This document shows, piece after piece, positions 1 to 10,735 of a stretch of DNA of 64,000 bases. The stretch is from Rhodovulum euryhalinum (lineage in GTDB: Bacteria > Pseudomonadota > Alphaproteobacteria > Rhodobacterales > Rhodobacteraceae), in NCBI RefSeq assembly GCF_004342445.1, contig NZ_SLWW01000015.1, positions 36,478 to 100,477 of the forward strand, read 5' to 3'. The notes below the pieces were generated by a model, which saw nothing but the letters and a program-made list of their open reading frames with translations, was not told the origin of the DNA and searched no databases. The translations under genes were made by a program, and so were the position numbers. Each line of letters starts with the position of its first letter. The first letter of the stretch is position 1.

Positions 1-1
1 G

Positions 2-196
2 CGCTTCCCCGACGACGTGATCGCCGCGATGGGCACCGCCGCGGCCGAGGTGATCGACGAGCTGCGCCAGAACGACGACGAACTCGTCCGGCGCATCACC
101 GAAAGCTTCGTCAGCTACCGCGATCTGGTGGGCGGCTACATGACCTATGCCGACAACGGGCAGATGAACGCCCGCGCGGCGGTGATGGGCTACTGA
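2..196 (+). CDS. TRAP transporter substrate-binding protein, C-terminal end (partial)
   Basis: The window opens inside this gene; only about the last 64 codons are present, ending in TGA. The visible part is an amphipathic helical tail (ending NARAAVMGY) of the kind closing DctP-family periplasmic solute-binding proteins. It is followed by the small and large TRAP membrane subunits in the usual P-Q-M order, which is the main support. The protein would bind an organic acid or sugar acid in the periplasm and deliver it to the membrane subunits. The ligand cannot be read from this fragment. Confidence 0.75.
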   Translation, partial: RFPDDVIAAMGTAAAEVIDELRQNDDELVRRITESFVSYRDLVGGYMTYADNGQMNARAAVMGY

Positions 197-255
197 GACT
201 TGCGGCGCGCCCGGGGGTGTGTCCCCGGGCGCCCGGCAGCGGGGCAGGGGGCGGC

Positions 256-753
256 ATGGGGCGCGTCGCGGACATTCTGGACGGCATCAACCGGGGGCTG
301 GCGCTGGGCCTGCGCTGGCTGGCCGTCGCGATGGTCATGGTGCAGTTCGCCATCGTGGTCGGCCGCTACGTCTTCGGCGTGAACTCGATCGCGGTGCAGG
401 AAAGCGTGCTCTACCTGCACGCGACGCTGTTCATGCTGGCCGCGGGCTACACGCTTCTGGTGGACAAGCACGTGCGGGTAGACGTGTTCTACGCCAGGGC
501 CAGCCCCGGGGCGCGGCGGCGGATCGACATTTTCGGCCACGCGGTGCTGCTGTTGCCGTCGATGGCCGCACTGCTCTACTGGTCCTGGCCCTCGGTGCGG
601 AACTCGTGGAGGATCCTCGAAGGCCCGATCTCGGTCGGCGGCATCGAGGCGGTGTTCCTGATGAAATCGCTGATCCCGGCCTTCTGCATCCTCGTGATTC
701 TGCAATCGCTGGCGATCCTGATCCGGCTTCTGCGGCCGGGGGCGCGCGCGTGA
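256..753 (+). CDS. TRAP transporter small permease subunit (DctQ family)
   Basis: A 165-residue protein with four hydrophobic stretches, matching the size and topology of the DctQ-like small subunit of tripartite Na+-dependent transporters. The open frame extends upstream to 217, but the ATG at 256 gives the natural N-terminus just before the first membrane segment. Its TGA (751-753) overlaps the GTG of the large subunit at 750, so the two are probably translationally coupled. It lies between the binding protein and DctM and should bridge them in the inner membrane. Confidence 0.85.
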   Translation: MGRVADILDGINRGLALGLRWLAVAMVMVQFAIVVGRYVFGVNSIAVQESVLYLHATLFMLAAGYTLLVDKHVRVDVFYARASPGARRRIDIFGHAVLLLPSMAALLYWSWPSVRNSWRILEGPISVGGIEAVFLMKSLIPAFCILVILQSLAILIRLLRPGARA

Positions 754-2300
754 CGGAGTATCTCGACCTCGTGATGTTCGCGGCGCTGATGGGGGCGATC
801 CTGCTGGGCTTTCCGGTGGCGTTCTCGATCGCGGGCGTGGCGATCCTGTTCGCCTATCTGGGCTGGGCGCTGGGGGCGATGGACATCTCGCTGTTGGGCG
901 CGCTGGGGCAGCGGGTGTTCGGGCTGTTGTCGAACCAGGTGCTGATCGCGATTCCGCTGTTCGTACTGATGGGCGCGGTGCTGGAGAAAAGCCGCATCGC
1001 CGAGGAGTTGCTCGACACGATGGGGCGGGCCTTCGGCGGCTTGCGCGGGGGGCTCGGCATCTCGGTCGTTCTGGTGGGCGCGCTGCTCGCGGCCTCGACC
1101 GGGATCGTCGGCGCGACGGTGGTGGCGATGGGCATGATCGCGCTGCCGACCATGCTGCGGGCGGGGTATGACGCGCGGGTGGCCTCGGGGATCGTGTGCA
1201 CGGCGGGGACGCTGGGGCAGATCATACCGCCCTCCACGCTGCTGATCATCCTGGCGGACGTGATGTCGAACGCCTACCAGCAGGCGCAATACGAACAGGG
1301 CCGCTTCGCGGTCGAGGCGCTGTCGGTCGGCCAGTTCTTCGCCGCCGCGCTGCTGCCGGGGCTGGTGCTGGTCGCCCTCTACCTGCTCTACATCCTCGCG
1401 CGTGGCCTGATACGTCCGGCCGACATGCCGCCCGCGGCGCTGGGGCAGGCGCGGCCCGGCGGGGCCGAGATGCTGCGGGCGATCCTGCCGCCCGTGCTGC
1501 TGATCTTTGCCGTGCTGGGGGCGATCCTCGGCGGCGTCGCAACGCCCACCGAGGCGGCGGCGGTCGGTGCGATCGGTGCGCTTCTGATGGCCGGGCACCG
1601 GGCGGGGCAGAACCGGCGGCTGATCCTGCTGGGCGCGGGCGCGCTGATCGCGCTGGGCGTCCTTGCGGGGCTGTTCCCGGTGCGGCTCCAACGCAGCGAC
1701 CTGGGGCCGGTCGAGATCGCGGCGGGGATCGGCTACGGGGTGCTGACGGCGCTGGGGGCGCTGGGCATCCTGCTTGCGCTGCGCGGCACGTTGCGGGGAC
1801 GCATGCTGCACGAGGCCACGCTTTCGACCATGACCATGACCGCGATGATCTTCGCCACGATCCTGGCGGCGGGCATGTTCTCGCTGGTCTTCATCGGCCT
1901 GGGCGGCGAGGAACGGGTGGCGGCGATCCTGTCGGCGATGCCTGGCGGCGCGACCGGCGCGCTGGTCTTTGCCATGGCGTTCATCTTCGTGCTCGGCTTC
2001 TTCCTCGATTTCGTCGAGATCGCGGTGATCGTGCTGCCGCTGGTCTCGCCCAGCCTGATCCTGATGGGGCATGATCCGATCTGGCTGGGCGTGCTGATCG
2101 CGATCAACCTCCAGACCAGCTTCCTGACGCCGCCCTTCGGGTTCTCGCTGTTCTACCTGCGCGGCGCCGCGCCGCCTGAGGTCTCGACCGCCCAGATCTA
2201 TCGCGGCGTCGCGCCCTTCATCCTGTTGCAGGTGCTGGGCGTGGTGATCGTCTGGCTGATGCCGCCCATCGCGACCTGGTTGCCGGCGGCGGTGTTCTGA
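750..2300 (+). CDS. TRAP transporter large permease subunit (DctM family)
   Basis: A very hydrophobic 516-residue protein starting at a GTG that overlaps the small-subunit stop. It carries typical DctM segments, such as GFPVAFSIAG near the N-terminus, the GTLGQIIPPST re-entrant region and TPTEAAAVGA, and should be the Na+-coupled transport channel. DctM proteins are usually about 425-450 residues. The extra length here is an additional hydrophobic block after TEAAAVGA (roughly residues 285-350), a known variant in large subunits with extra membrane helices. The gene is convergent with the iol operon and ends 16 bp from iolB, so the substrate might be inositol-related, but that is inference. 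Confidence 0.88.
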   Translation: MTEYLDLVMFAALMGAILLGFPVAFSIAGVAILFAYLGWALGAMDISLLGALGQRVFGLLSNQVLIAIPLFVLMGAVLEKSRIAEELLDTMGRAFGGLRGGLGISVVLVGALLAASTGIVGATVVAMGMIALPTMLRAGYDARVASGIVCTAGTLGQIIPPSTLLIILADVMSNAYQQAQYEQGRFAVEALSVGQFFAAALLPGLVLVALYLLYILARGLIRPADMPPAALGQARPGGAEMLRAILPPVLLIFAVLGAILGGVATPTEAAAVGAIGALLMAGHRAGQNRRLILLGAGALIALGVLAGLFPVRLQRSDLGPVEIAAGIGYGVLTALGALGILLALRGTLRGRMLHEATLSTMTMTAMIFATILAAGMFSLVFIGLGGEERVAAILSAMPGGATGALVFAMAFIFVLGFFLDFVEIAVIVLPLVSPSLILMGHDPIWLGVLIAINLQTSFLTPPFGFSLFYLRGAAPPEVSTAQIYRGVAPFILLQVLGVVIVWLMPPIATWLPAAVF

Positions 2301-2316
2301 GCCGGGCGGCGGCGGG

Positions 2317-3126
2317 TCAGGCGCTGTCGCGCTGGTAGATCCAGTCGTGGTCGGGATGGTTCCGGAACCGCCATTTCCGCAGCGGCCCGGCCATCACGTT
2401 CAGGTAATACATCTCGTAGCCGTAGGGCGCGCCGCAGGGGTGATGCCCGCGCGGCACCAGCACCACGTCGTGATCCGAGACCGCCATCGTCTCGTCCAGC
2501 GTGCCGTCCTCGGTGAACACCCGCTGGATGCCGAAGCCCTGGGTCGGGTTCAGCCGGTGGTAGTAGGTCTCTTCCAGGTAGGTCATGGCCGGGTAATCGT
2601 CCTCGTCATGCCGGTGCGGCGGATAGGACGACCAGTGCCCCGCGGGCGTGAACACCTCGGTGACCAGCAGGCTGTCGGCCACGTCGCGCTCTTCCATCGC
2701 GATGGCGTTGATGTGGCGTGTGTTGGTGCCCTTGCCGCGGGGGGTCAGCGTTATGCCCGCGGGGCCGATGACCTGCGCCGAGTGCCCGCCCTTGCCGGGC
2801 GCGGTGCAGACGGCCAGCGTGCAGGGCGTGGTCGCGGTCGCGCGCCACTCGGCCCCGTTCGGCACGTAGACGCAGTGCGGCGGGGTCTTTTCGAAGACGT
2901 CCATCCGGTCGCCCAGCTCGCCGAAGTCGCGGCCGCCGCCCGCGACCGCCGCCTTGCCCTCGACAAGCACCAGGATCGCCTCGCGATCACCCGTCGCCTC
3001 GGCCGCGGTTTCGCCGGGCGCGAGCCGCCAGAGGTCGAAGCCCACATAGGACCAGCCCGCATCGGCCGGCGTGATCGCATGGACCTTGCCCGACAGGCCC
3101 ACCGGTTTTCGCAACAGCCCGCTCAT
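2317..3126 (-). CDS. iolB: 5-deoxy-glucuronate isomerase IolB
   Basis: A 269-residue bicupin protein. IolB converts 5-deoxy-D-glucuronate to 2-deoxy-5-keto-D-gluconate in the cytoplasm, the step of inositol catabolism between IolD and IolC. The family regions are visible: a His-rich segment ([11 protein letters not shown] near residue 170), the TYYHRLNP segment and a conserved C-terminal half with [20 protein letters not shown]. It is the last gene of the iolC-D-E-B run, and its ATG overlaps the iolE stop by 4 bp, so the genes are cotranscribed and probably coupled. Confidence 0.93.
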   Translation of the reverse strand: MSGLLRKPVGLSGKVHAITPADAGWSYVGFDLWRLAPGETAAEATGDREAILVLVEGKAAVAGGGRDFGELGDRMDVFEKTPPHCVYVPNGAEWRATATTPCTLAVCTAPGKGGHSAQVIGPAGITLTPRGKGTNTRHINAIAMEERDVADSLLVTEVFTPAGHWSSYPPHRHDEDDYPAMTYLEETYYHRLNPTQGFGIQRVFTEDGTLDETMAVSDHDVVLVPRGHHPCGAPYGYEMYYLNVMAGPLRKWRFRNHPDHDWIYQRDSA

Positions 3127-4037
3127 GCCGCGCCCTCGCTCAGCAATCCGGTTTCGGCGGCCAGCGCCTTCAGCGTCCGCAGCCCCATCGACTGGTAGGT
3201 GACCGGGTCGCGCACCTCCGGGTCCTGCTCGGCTTCGATCACGATCCAGCCGTCATAGCCCGCCTGGGCCAGCACCGAAAGGCAGGGGCCGAAATCGACG
3301 CCACCCTCGGGATCGCCCGGCACGGTGAAGACGCCGCGGCGCACCCCTTCGAGGAAGCTCAGCCCCTGGGCACGGACCTCGGCCATGATCGCAGGCCGCA
3401 CGTTCTTGGCGTGGACATGGGCCACCCGGTCCGCGTGGCGGGCGAGCCAGGGCGCCGGGTCCACCCCGTTGCCGCCGAAAAAGAAGTGCCCCGTGTCGAA
3501 CAACAGCTTCGTCGCCGGGCCGGTATGGGACATGAAGAGGTCGAGTTCGGCGGGCGTCTCGACCACGGTGCCCATGTGGTGGTGATAGACCAGCGGCACG
3601 CCCTCGGCCGCGCAATGGCGGGCCAACGCCTCGACCTTGGCGCCGAATTCGGGCCAATCCTGGCGGGGCAGCACCGGCGCGGCCGAGAGCGGCACCGCGT
3701 CGTTCCCATGGATCGCGTTCGAGGTCTCGCAGGCGATGCAGACGCTGCAGCCCATCGCCTTGAGCCGGTCGAGATGGGGCTGGATCCGCGCGATCTCTTC
3801 CTCGGCGGAGTGCCTGAGCAGGTTCAGCGAATACCAGGCCGAGACGAAGGCCAGGCCATGGGGCGCGAGCACGGCGCGAAGGTCCGCCGCGTCCCACGGG
3901 AACTTGTGGCCATTCTCGATGCCGTCAAAGCCGATCCGGGCGGCGTCGGACAGGCAGGTCTCCAGCGGGATATGCGCGCCGAGGCTCTGGTCGTCGTCGT
4001 TCGACCAGGCGATCGGGTTGGTGCCGAAGCGGATCAT
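3123..4037 (-). CDS. iolE: myo-inosose-2 dehydratase IolE
   Basis: A 304-residue protein of the xylose-isomerase-like TIM-barrel family. IolE dehydrates scyllo-inosose (2-keto-myo-inositol) to 3D-trihydroxycyclohexane-1,2-dione. Visible features are the N-terminal [13 protein letters not shown] segment typical of IolE, metal-site blocks ([31 protein letters not shown]) and IVIEAEQDP near the end. The frame stays open far upstream, but the ATG at 4037 matches the family N-terminus and overlaps the iolD stop by 4 bp. Context and motifs agree, so the assignment is firm. Confidence 0.92.
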   Translation of the reverse strand: MIRFGTNPIAWSNDDDQSLGAHIPLETCLSDAARIGFDGIENGHKFPWDAADLRAVLAPHGLAFVSAWYSLNLLRHSAEEEIARIQPHLDRLKAMGCSVCIACETSNAIHGNDAVPLSAAPVLPRQDWPEFGAKVEALARHCAAEGVPLVYHHHMGTVVETPAELDLFMSHTGPATKLLFDTGHFFFGGNGVDPAPWLARHADRVAHVHAKNVRPAIMAEVRAQGLSFLEGVRRGVFTVPGDPEGGVDFGPCLSVLAQAGYDGWIVIEAEQDPEVRDPVTYQSMGLRTLKALAAETGLLSEGAA

Positions 4038-5857
4038 GGGCGCTCCTTCAGATGCGCCTCGTAGGCGGCGCGGGCCTCGTTGACCGCCGCACGGGGGCTG
4101 ACCTCGGGGACAGCGACATCCCACCAGTGCCCGCCATGGGGCGTGGACGGGTAGGGGTCGGTGTCGGTCACCACGACAAAGGGGCCGTCGGCCGCCTTCG
4201 CGCGGGCCAGCGCCTCTTCCAGCTCGGCGATGCTGCCGACATGGACCGCCGCCGCGCCCATCGCCGCGGCATGCGCGGCGAAGTCGATATTGGCCGGGCT
4301 CTCGTGCACGGCGTGGTCCAGCAGGTTGTTGAACTCGGCCCCGCCGGTCGCCATCTGCAGCCGGTTGATGCAGCCGAAGCCGCGGTTGTCGGCGATCACG
4401 ACGGTGATCCTGATGCCCATCATCACGGCGGTCGCAAGCTCGGAATTCATCATCATGTAGCTGCCATCGCCCAGCACGCAGACCACGTCGCGGTCGGGCT
4501 CTGCCATCTTGATGCCCATGGCGCCCGCGATCTCGTAGCCCATGCAGGAATAGCCGTATTCCATGTGGTAGCTGCCGGGGCGGCCCGCCTTCCACAGCTT
4601 GTGCAGCTCGCCCGGCATGGTGCCCGCGGCGCACATCACGACCGTTTCGGGGCCCGCGGCGCGTTGCACGGCGCCGATCACCTGTTGGTCGGTGGGCAGC
4701 GCGTTGCCCTCGGGCGGCGGGTCGGTCAGCGGGTCGACCCGGGCGAACCAGTCGGATTTGAGCGCCGGGTCCGGGGGCGCGGCCCGGAACTCGCCCAGTG
4801 CGCGACCCAGCGCCGCCAGCCCGTCCCGGGCGTCGCCGCAGACCGGCAGCGCGCCGTGCTTCACCGCGTCATAGGCATTCACGTTCAGGCTGATCAGCCT
4901 GCGGCCGGGCGCCTTGAACAGCGCCCGGGACCCGGTGGTGAAATCCTGGAAGCGGGTGCCGACGCCCAGGATCACGTCGGCGGTTTCGCAGACCGTGTTG
5001 GCGGGCTCGCCCCCGGTGACGCCCACCGGGCCGAGGTTCAGCGGGTGGTCCCAAGGCAGCGCCGATTTACCCGCCTGGGTCTCGACCACGGGGATGCCGT
5101 GGGCGGTCGCGAAGGTGTCGAGCGCCATGTGGGCCTCGGCGTAGTGCACGCCGCCGCCCGCGACGATCACCGGGCGTTTCGCGGTTTCAAGGACTGCCGC
5201 GGCGGCCTCGATCTCGGCGGGGTCGGGCTGGGGGCGGCGGATGCGCCAGACCTGTGGCGCAAAGAAGTGCTCGGGCCAGTCATGCGCCTCGGCCTGCACG
5301 TCCTGGCAGAGCGCCAGCGTCACGGGGCCGCAGTCGGCCGGGTCGGTCATCACGCGCATCGCCCGGGGCAGGGCGGTCAGCAACTGCTCGGGCCGGGTGA
5401 TCCGGTCGAAATAGCGGCTGACGGGGCGGAAGCAGTCGTTGACGCTGACCGTGCCGTCGGCGAAATCCTCGATCTGTTGCAGCACCGGGTCGGGGCCGCG
5501 GCCCGCGAACACGTCGCCCGGCAGGAACAGCACCGGCAGCCGGTTCACATGGGCGAGCGCCGCGGCCGTGACCATGTTGGTGGCCCCCGGCCCGATCGAC
5601 GAGGTCACCGCCATCGCCCGGCGGCGGCGCAGCTGTTTCGCATAGGCGATGGCGGCATGCGCCATGGACTGCTCGTTATGGCCGCGCCATGTGGGCAGGG
5701 TGTCGCGCGCGGCATAAAGCGCCTCGCCCAGCCCGGCGACGTTGCCATGGCCGAAGATCGCCCAGACGCCGGCGAGGAAGGGTGCGCCCTCCTCGGTCAT
5801 CTGTGCGGAGAGGTAGCGGACCAGCGCCTGCGCGGCGGTCAGTCGGATCGTGGTCAT
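4034..5857 (-). CDS. iolD: 3D-(3,5/4)-trihydroxycyclohexane-1,2-dione hydrolase IolD
   Basis: A 607-residue thiamine-diphosphate enzyme that hydrolytically opens the ring of the IolE product to give 5-deoxy-glucuronate. The ThDP/Mg2+ motif is plain ([15 protein letters not shown] in the C-terminal third), as are N-terminal acetolactate-synthase-like blocks ([17 protein letters not shown]). Length is usual for IolD. The ATG at 5857 overlaps the stop of iolC by 4 bp. The open frame continuing upstream of this ATG is a shadow of iolC and is not part of the protein. Confidence 0.94.
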   Translation of the reverse strand: MTTIRLTAAQALVRYLSAQMTEEGAPFLAGVWAIFGHGNVAGLGEALYAARDTLPTWRGHNEQSMAHAAIAYAKQLRRRRAMAVTSSIGPGATNMVTAAALAHVNRLPVLFLPGDVFAGRGPDPVLQQIEDFADGTVSVNDCFRPVSRYFDRITRPEQLLTALPRAMRVMTDPADCGPVTLALCQDVQAEAHDWPEHFFAPQVWRIRRPQPDPAEIEAAAAVLETAKRPVIVAGGGVHYAEAHMALDTFATAHGIPVVETQAGKSALPWDHPLNLGPVGVTGGEPANTVCETADVILGVGTRFQDFTTGSRALFKAPGRRLISLNVNAYDAVKHGALPVCGDARDGLAALGRALGEFRAAPPDPALKSDWFARVDPLTDPPPEGNALPTDQQVIGAVQRAAGPETVVMCAAGTMPGELHKLWKAGRPGSYHMEYGYSCMGYEIAGAMGIKMAEPDRDVVCVLGDGSYMMMNSELATAVMMGIRITVVIADNRGFGCINRLQMATGGAEFNNLLDHAVHESPANIDFAAHAAAMGAAAVHVGSIAELEEALARAKAADGPFVVVTDTDPYPSTPHGGHWWDVAVPEVSPRAAVNEARAAYEAHLKERP

Positions 5858-7764
5858 GCGGCCTCCGATGCGGCGGCGCGCGCCTCGTCCCAGGCGCGGC
5901 AGAGGGTGCGGTAGTTGCGGGCCATCAGCGCGACGGCCTCGGCCTCGGTGATGGTGCCCGCCATGAAACGATCGGCCGCCTCGGCGAAGATCGTGCGGCC
6001 CACGGCGAAACCCTTGACCAGCGGGAAGCGGGCGGCGCTGCGGAAGCTTTCGGCCAGGCTTTCGGCATCTTCGCCAAGGCCGAGGACCACGATGCCGCGG
6101 GTATGGGGGTCGTGCGCTTCGATGGCGGCGCAGGCCGCGGCCCAGGCGGCGTCCGAGCGCATCGGCTCCAGCTTCCACCAGTCGGGGAAGATGCCCGCGC
6201 CGTAGACCCGGGCGATGACGCGGGCGGTGGTGTCGTCGGCCATCGGCCCGGCCCGGGAGGGGATCACTTCCAGCAGGAAGTCCAGCCGGTTGCGGCGGCA
6301 GGCGGCGAAGAGCCGGCGCAGCGTCTCTTCCTGGTCGGCCCACATCGCCGCGTCGTCGTCGGGGTGGCAGAAGCATAGCACCTTGACGACGTGTTCGGCG
6401 GGCCATTCCGACAGGCCGCCGAAATCGGCGCCGAGCTCGGGTTCCAGCCGCAGCGGCCGCGAGCCCGGCCATTCGACGGGGCGCCCGATCCACAGCCCGC
6501 GCCCTGCGGCGGCGAAAAGCGCCTCGCGCCCCAGGCGGCCGTCGCACAGAAGTCCATGGCCGGGGGCGCCGCCGGCCACCTCGGCACAGGCCTGAAGGCA
6601 CAGCGTCTTGAACGCGCCGATCTTGGCGGGCGTGGCGCCGGGGATGTCCTCCAGCTGCTTGCGGTGATCGAAGGCGAAGACGCGCAGGTCGGGCCAGTCG
6701 CGCTTGCGCGTCGTGGCCCAGTGCACCTGTTCCAGATCGGCATCGTGACGCAGCGCCTTGTCCCGGATTCCGCGCCGAAGGAAGAATTGCAGTTCCGTCC
6801 AGCTGGGATAGGCCGGAGCGCAGCCATGGCGGCTGACGGCAAAGGCGCCGCAGGCGTTCGCATAGGTCAGCGCGGTCGGCCAGTCGGCCCCGTCGAGCCA
6901 GCCCCTCAGCAGGCCGGACATGAACCCGTCGCCCGCGCCGAGCACGTTGAACACCTCGATCGGGAACCCGGGTCCGGTTTCGCCGTTGTCGAGACTGTCG
7001 GGGATGGCGCCGGTGAACGCCACCGCGCCCATCGGTCCGCGCTTGCAGACCAGAGTGGCGCCCGTGACCGCGCGGACGGCGTTCAGCGCCGCCAGCGTGT
7101 CGGTGCTGCCGCCCGCGATGTGGAATTCCTCTTCGGTGCCCACGATCAGGTCGAAGAGGGGCAGCGTCGCCTGCAGCCTGGCGGTTACCGCGGCGCTTTC
7201 GATGAAACGCTCCTCGCCCGAGCCGTGTCCCGCGAGCCCCCAGAGGTTCGGCCGGTAGTCGATGTCAAGGGCGGTGCGCGCGCCGCCCTCGCGGGCCAGC
7301 CGCAGCGCCTTGAGCACCGCGGCCTCGGTGCGCGGGTGCGACAGGTGCGTGCCGGTCGACACCACGGCACGGGCGCGGACGATGAAATCCGGGTCGATAT
7401 CGGCCTCGCACAGGCCCATGTCGGCGCAGTTCTCGCGGTAGAAGATCAGCGGAAAGCGGTGCTCGTCGCGGATGCCGAGGATCACCAGCGCGGTCAGCCG
7501 CTCGGGGTCGGTCTTGACGCCCGTGGTGTCGACCCCCTCGCGCGCCAGTTCCTCGCGGATGAAGCGGCCCATGTGCTCGTCGCCGACCCCGGTGATGACC
7601 GCAGATTTCAGCCCCAGCCGGGCGGTGCCGACCGCCATGTTGGTGGGCGAGCCGCCGACATACTTGTCGAAGCTGCGCATGTCCTCGAGCCGCCCGCCGA
7701 CCTGCCCGCCGTAAAGGTCGACCGACGACCGCCCGATGGTGATCAGGTCGAGATCCCGCGCCAT
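5854..7764 (-). CDS. iolC: IolC fused to DUF2090: 5-dehydro-2-deoxygluconokinase / aldolase-like protein
   Basis: A 636-residue two-domain protein. Residues 1 to about 320 are a PfkB-family sugar kinase (ITIGRSSVDLYGGQVGG near the start; the catalytic GAGDGFMSGLL signature near residue 275), which phosphorylates 2-deoxy-5-keto-gluconate. The remaining half is a DUF2090 TIM-barrel related to class I aldolases, often found fused to IolC in proteobacteria and thought to cleave the kinase product. This fused form is about twice the length of stand-alone IolC. Its start overlaps the iolG stop by one base. Kinase assignment is firm; the aldolase role is inference from the family and from the absence of a separate iolJ here. 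Confidence 0.92.
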   Translation of the reverse strand: MARDLDLITIGRSSVDLYGGQVGGRLEDMRSFDKYVGGSPTNMAVGTARLGLKSAVITGVGDEHMGRFIREELAREGVDTTGVKTDPERLTALVILGIRDEHRFPLIFYRENCADMGLCEADIDPDFIVRARAVVSTGTHLSHPRTEAAVLKALRLAREGGARTALDIDYRPNLWGLAGHGSGEERFIESAAVTARLQATLPLFDLIVGTEEEFHIAGGSTDTLAALNAVRAVTGATLVCKRGPMGAVAFTGAIPDSLDNGETGPGFPIEVFNVLGAGDGFMSGLLRGWLDGADWPTALTYANACGAFAVSRHGCAPAYPSWTELQFFLRRGIRDKALRHDADLEQVHWATTRKRDWPDLRVFAFDHRKQLEDIPGATPAKIGAFKTLCLQACAEVAGGAPGHGLLCDGRLGREALFAAAGRGLWIGRPVEWPGSRPLRLEPELGADFGGLSEWPAEHVVKVLCFCHPDDDAAMWADQEETLRRLFAACRRNRLDFLLEVIPSRAGPMADDTTARVIARVYGAGIFPDWWKLEPMRSDAAWAAACAAIEAHDPHTRGIVVLGLGEDAESLAESFRSAARFPLVKGFAVGRTIFAEAADRFMAGTITEAEAVALMARNYRTLCRAWDEARAAASEAA

Positions 7765-8765
7765 CAGAGCACCTCGGCGACCTTGACCGCGCGCCCCTCG
7801 CGTGCCGAGACCAGCGCCGCCTCGGCCAGCGCCAGCGCCATCAGCCCGTCCTCGCCGGTGGTGGGCGGCGGCGTGCCGTCGCGGATGCAGGCGACAAAGG
7901 CCGCGATCTCGGCGGCGTAGGCGGCGGTGTAGCGGTCCATGAAGAAGTTCAGCAGCGGCGGGCGGGCATAGCCCGTGGCGGTCGCGACCTCGATCCGGGC
8001 CGCGTGCGGGTTCTCGGCCGCGACGGCGCCCTCCGAGCCCAGCACCTCGATCCGCTGGTCGTAGCCATAGGCGGCGCGGCGCGAGTTCGAGATCGTGGCC
8101 TGCCGGCCGCCGGCCGTGACGAGGATGACGTTCGCGCTGTCGTAATCGCCCAGCTCGCCGATCTTCGGGTCGACCAGCACCGAGCCCTGGGCGAACACCG
8201 TCTCGACGGGCTCGTCGAGCAGCCAGCGGGCGATGTCGAAATCGTGGATCGTCATGTCGCGGAAGATGCCGCCCGAGCGCTCGATATAGGCATGGGGCGG
8301 CGGGCCGGGATCGCGCGAGGTGATCGCCACCATCTCGACCGTGCCGATGCGGCCCGCGTCGATCGCGGCCTTGAGCGCGCGGAAATCGGGGTCGAAGCGG
8401 CGGTTGAAACCGACCATCAGCGTCGTGCCCGTCTCTTCGACCACCTTCAGGCAGGCCTTCACCCGGTCGACCGACAGGTCCACGGGTTTCTCGCAGAAGA
8501 CCGCCTTGCCCGTGCGGGCAAAACGTTCGATCAGGTCCGCATGGGTGTCGGTCGGCGTGCAGATCGCCACCGCGTCGATATCGTCCGCGGCCGCGATCTC
8601 GTCGATGATCCGCACCGCGCAGCCGTGGCGGTCGGCGACCGCCCGGGCCACCTCGGCGACCGGGTCGGCCACGGCCACCAGCGTGGCCCCCGGCACCGAG
8701 GCGATGGCCGCCGCGTGGACTTGCCCGATCCGGCCCGCCCCCAGAACCGCGATCCTCACGCTCAT
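7764..8765 (-). CDS. iolG: myo-inositol 2-dehydrogenase IolG
   Basis: A 333-residue Gfo/Idh/MocA-family NAD(P)-dependent dehydrogenase. It has the Rossmann motif [11 protein letters not shown] at the N-terminus, the CEKPVDL motif near residue 95 and a C-terminal substrate domain with [11 protein letters not shown]. Within this operon it is the expected first enzyme, oxidising myo-inositol to scyllo-inosose. The ATG at 8765 lies at the family N-terminus and overlaps the stop of the upstream ABC ATPase gene by 4 bp; the longer frame to 9446 is a shadow. Scyllo-inositol dehydrogenase would look similar, but location favours IolG. Confidence 0.88.
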   Translation of the reverse strand: MSVRIAVLGAGRIGQVHAAAIASVPGATLVAVADPVAEVARAVADRHGCAVRIIDEIAAADDIDAVAICTPTDTHADLIERFARTGKAVFCEKPVDLSVDRVKACLKVVEETGTTLMVGFNRRFDPDFRALKAAIDAGRIGTVEMVAITSRDPGPPPHAYIERSGGIFRDMTIHDFDIARWLLDEPVETVFAQGSVLVDPKIGELGDYDSANVILVTAGGRQATISNSRRAAYGYDQRIEVLGSEGAVAAENPHAARIEVATATGYARPPLLNFFMDRYTAAYAAEIAAFVACIRDGTPPPTTGEDGLMALALAEAALVSAREGRAVKVAEVL

Positions 8766-9556
8766 ACCGTTCCTCCCAGGGACCCTTCGAGTTCCGCCAT
8801 TTCCTGCCCGCCGGCCATCAGGTCCTGCAACTCGTCCGGCGTGATCTGGCCGCGCTGGGCGGTGCCCAGCGTCTTGCCGCGGTTCAGGACCGTGAAGCGG
8901 TCGCCCACCGCCATCGCGTGGCGCACGTTGTGGGTGATGAAGACCACCGCGACGCCCTGCTTGCGCACCTTGTCGATGGTGGCCAGCACGTTCGCCGTCT
9001 GCCGCACCCCCAGCGCCGAGGTCGGCTCGTCGAGGATCAGCACCTTGGCGCCGAAATAGACCGCCCGCGCGATGGCCACCGTCTGCCGTTCGCCCCCCGA
9101 CAGCGTGCCCACCGCCTGGTCGGGGCCGCGCAGGTTGATGCCGAGCCGCCGCATTTCCTCCATGGTGACGCGGTTCGCCGTTTCGGTGTCGAACCGTTTC
9201 AGTGGCCCCCAGCCCACCGTCGGCTCGCGCCCCATGAAGAAGTTCCGCGCCACGCTCATCAGCGGGATCATCGCGAGGTCCTGATAGACCGTGGCGATGC
9301 CCGCCTCCATCGCGTCGCGCGGGCTGTCGAAACTCATCGGGCGGCCCTGGAAATGGATGCTGCCCGCGGTCGGCTTGTGCACGCCCGACATCGTCTTGAT
9401 GAAGGTCGACTTGCCCGCGCCGTTGTCGCCCAGCAGGCAGTGGCATTCGCCGGGGGCGACGTCGAAGGAGACGCCCGCCAGCGCGATCACGTTGCCGAAA
9501 TGCTTTTCGATGTTCTCCATGTGGAGGATCGGTTCGTGGGTGGTGCGCGTGTTCAT
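8762..9556 (-). CDS. sugar (inositol) ABC transporter ATP-binding protein
   Basis: A 264-residue ATPase with Walker [10 protein letters not shown], the ABC signature LSGGERQ and Walker [13 protein letters not shown]. Unlike the roughly 500-residue tandem ATPases of ribose-type transporters, it has a single nucleotide-binding domain, as in FrcA-type systems of alphaproteobacteria. It lies between the permease gene and iolG with overlapping or adjacent ends, so it should energise uptake of inositol or a related cyclitol/sugar. Substrate is inferred from the operon. Confidence 0.9.
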   Translation of the reverse strand: MNTRTTHEPILHMENIEKHFGNVIALAGVSFDVAPGECHCLLGDNGAGKSTFIKTMSGVHKPTAGSIHFQGRPMSFDSPRDAMEAGIATVYQDLAMIPLMSVARNFFMGREPTVGWGPLKRFDTETANRVTMEEMRRLGINLRGPDQAVGTLSGGERQTVAIARAVYFGAKVLILDEPTSALGVRQTANVLATIDKVRKQGVAVVFITHNVRHAMAVGDRFTVLNRGKTLGTAQRGQITPDELQDLMAGGQEMAELEGSLGGTV

Positions 9557-9557
9557 C

Positions 9558-10667
9558 TCAGCGCTCCCCGGTGACGCGCTTGCGGATCATGTTGTTGAAC
9601 AGCACCGCGATCAGCAGCATGCCGCCCAGGAAGACCAGGTACCAGTCCTGGTCGATATTCGTGTAGGTCAGCCCGATCAGCACCATGCCGAAGATGATCG
9701 CGCCGAAGAACGCACCGATGGCCGAGCCGTAGCCGCCGGTCAGCAGGCAGCCGCCGATGACGGCCGCGATGATCGCCTCGAACTCCTTCTGAAAGCCGCG
9801 GCGCGCGTCGGTCGAGCCGCTGTCGAGCACGGTGATGATGGCCACCAGCGCCGCGCAGGCGGCGGTGAACATGAACAGCGTCAGCTTGACCCGGCGCACG
9901 GGAACGCCCGAGTTCGACGCCGCGGTCGCATCGCCCCCCGATGCGAAGATCCAGTTCCCGGCAGCGGTTTTCAGCAGGATGTAGGTCGCCACCAGCGCCA
10001 CCGCGATGAACCACAGGATCTCGACCGGGATGCCCTGGACCTTGGGCATGCCGTTCTTGAACGTGTCGATCAGCCCGGCCTCGGCCAGCATCACGAACAG
10101 GCCCGGGAAGGCGTCGCCCGAGAAGAGCGGGGCCAGCACATCGCCCTCGACCGCGTCGCGCACGCCGCGCAGCTGCGTCGAGCCGTCGGTCGCCCATTTC
10201 AGGCCCACCAGCGACAGCCCACGATAGATGAACAGGAAGGCCAGCGTCACGATGAAGGAGGGCAGGCCGGTCTTGAGCACGATCTGCCCGTTGAACGCCC
10301 CGCAAAGTGCCGCGAAGGCCAGCGTCAGCGGGATCGCCAGGATCAGCGGCATCCCGAAGGTCACGACGCAGGCCCCGAAGACCAGCCCCGCGAAAGCCAC
10401 CATCGAGCCGACCGACAGGTCGAACTCGCCCCCGACCATCAGCATCGCGGCGCCGATGGCAAGGATGCCGAGCTGCGCTGCGGGGCTGAGGAAGTTCAGC
10501 ACGCCGGCCAGCGTGAACATCGCGGGATCGGCCACGATCAGGAAGAATACCGTCACCAGCACGACCCCGGCGATGGCGCCGAGTTCGGGGCGCTTCATCA
10601 GGCGGGCCAGGAACGGCTCGGTCTTCAGGCGCTCGTCGGCGCCCGTTGGTGCGCTGTCCGCGGGCAT
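9558..10667 (-). CDS. sugar (inositol) ABC transporter permease
   Basis: A 369-residue membrane protein of the ribose/fructose-type (BPD_transp_2) permease family, with about ten hydrophobic segments. Segments such as [17 protein letters not shown] and [15 protein letters not shown] are characteristic of this family. It is one base from the ATPase gene and 68 bp downstream of the binding-protein gene. Together the three genes form a complete importer feeding the iol enzymes encoded immediately downstream. Confidence 0.9.
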   Translation of the reverse strand: MPADSAPTGADERLKTEPFLARLMKRPELGAIAGVVLVTVFFLIVADPAMFTLAGVLNFLSPAAQLGILAIGAAMLMVGGEFDLSVGSMVAFAGLVFGACVVTFGMPLILAIPLTLAFAALCGAFNGQIVLKTGLPSFIVTLAFLFIYRGLSLVGLKWATDGSTQLRGVRDAVEGDVLAPLFSGDAFPGLFVMLAEAGLIDTFKNGMPKVQGIPVEILWFIAVALVATYILLKTAAGNWIFASGGDATAASNSGVPVRRVKLTLFMFTAACAALVAIITVLDSGSTDARRGFQKEFEAIIAAVIGGCLLTGGYGSAIGAFFGAIIFGMVLIGLTYTNIDQDWYLVFLGGMLLIAVLFNNMIRKRVTGER

Positions 10668-10735
10668 CGGTCTCCTCCCTCGCTTGCGATGCCGGGGCGG
10701 CCGGCGTGCGGCCGCCCCCGTTCACGCCGCACCGA

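Noticed and set aside
576..2072. Long minus-strand frame opposite the TRAP large subunit
   Set aside because: Composition is Arg, Gln, Asp, His rich, typical of an antisense shadow in GC-rich DNA, with no domain.
219..2300. A 693-codon frame covering both TRAP membrane subunits
   Set aside because: Its first ~175 codons are the out-of-frame shadow of the small subunit (Arg/Gly-rich, no helices). The true large subunit starts at GTG 750.
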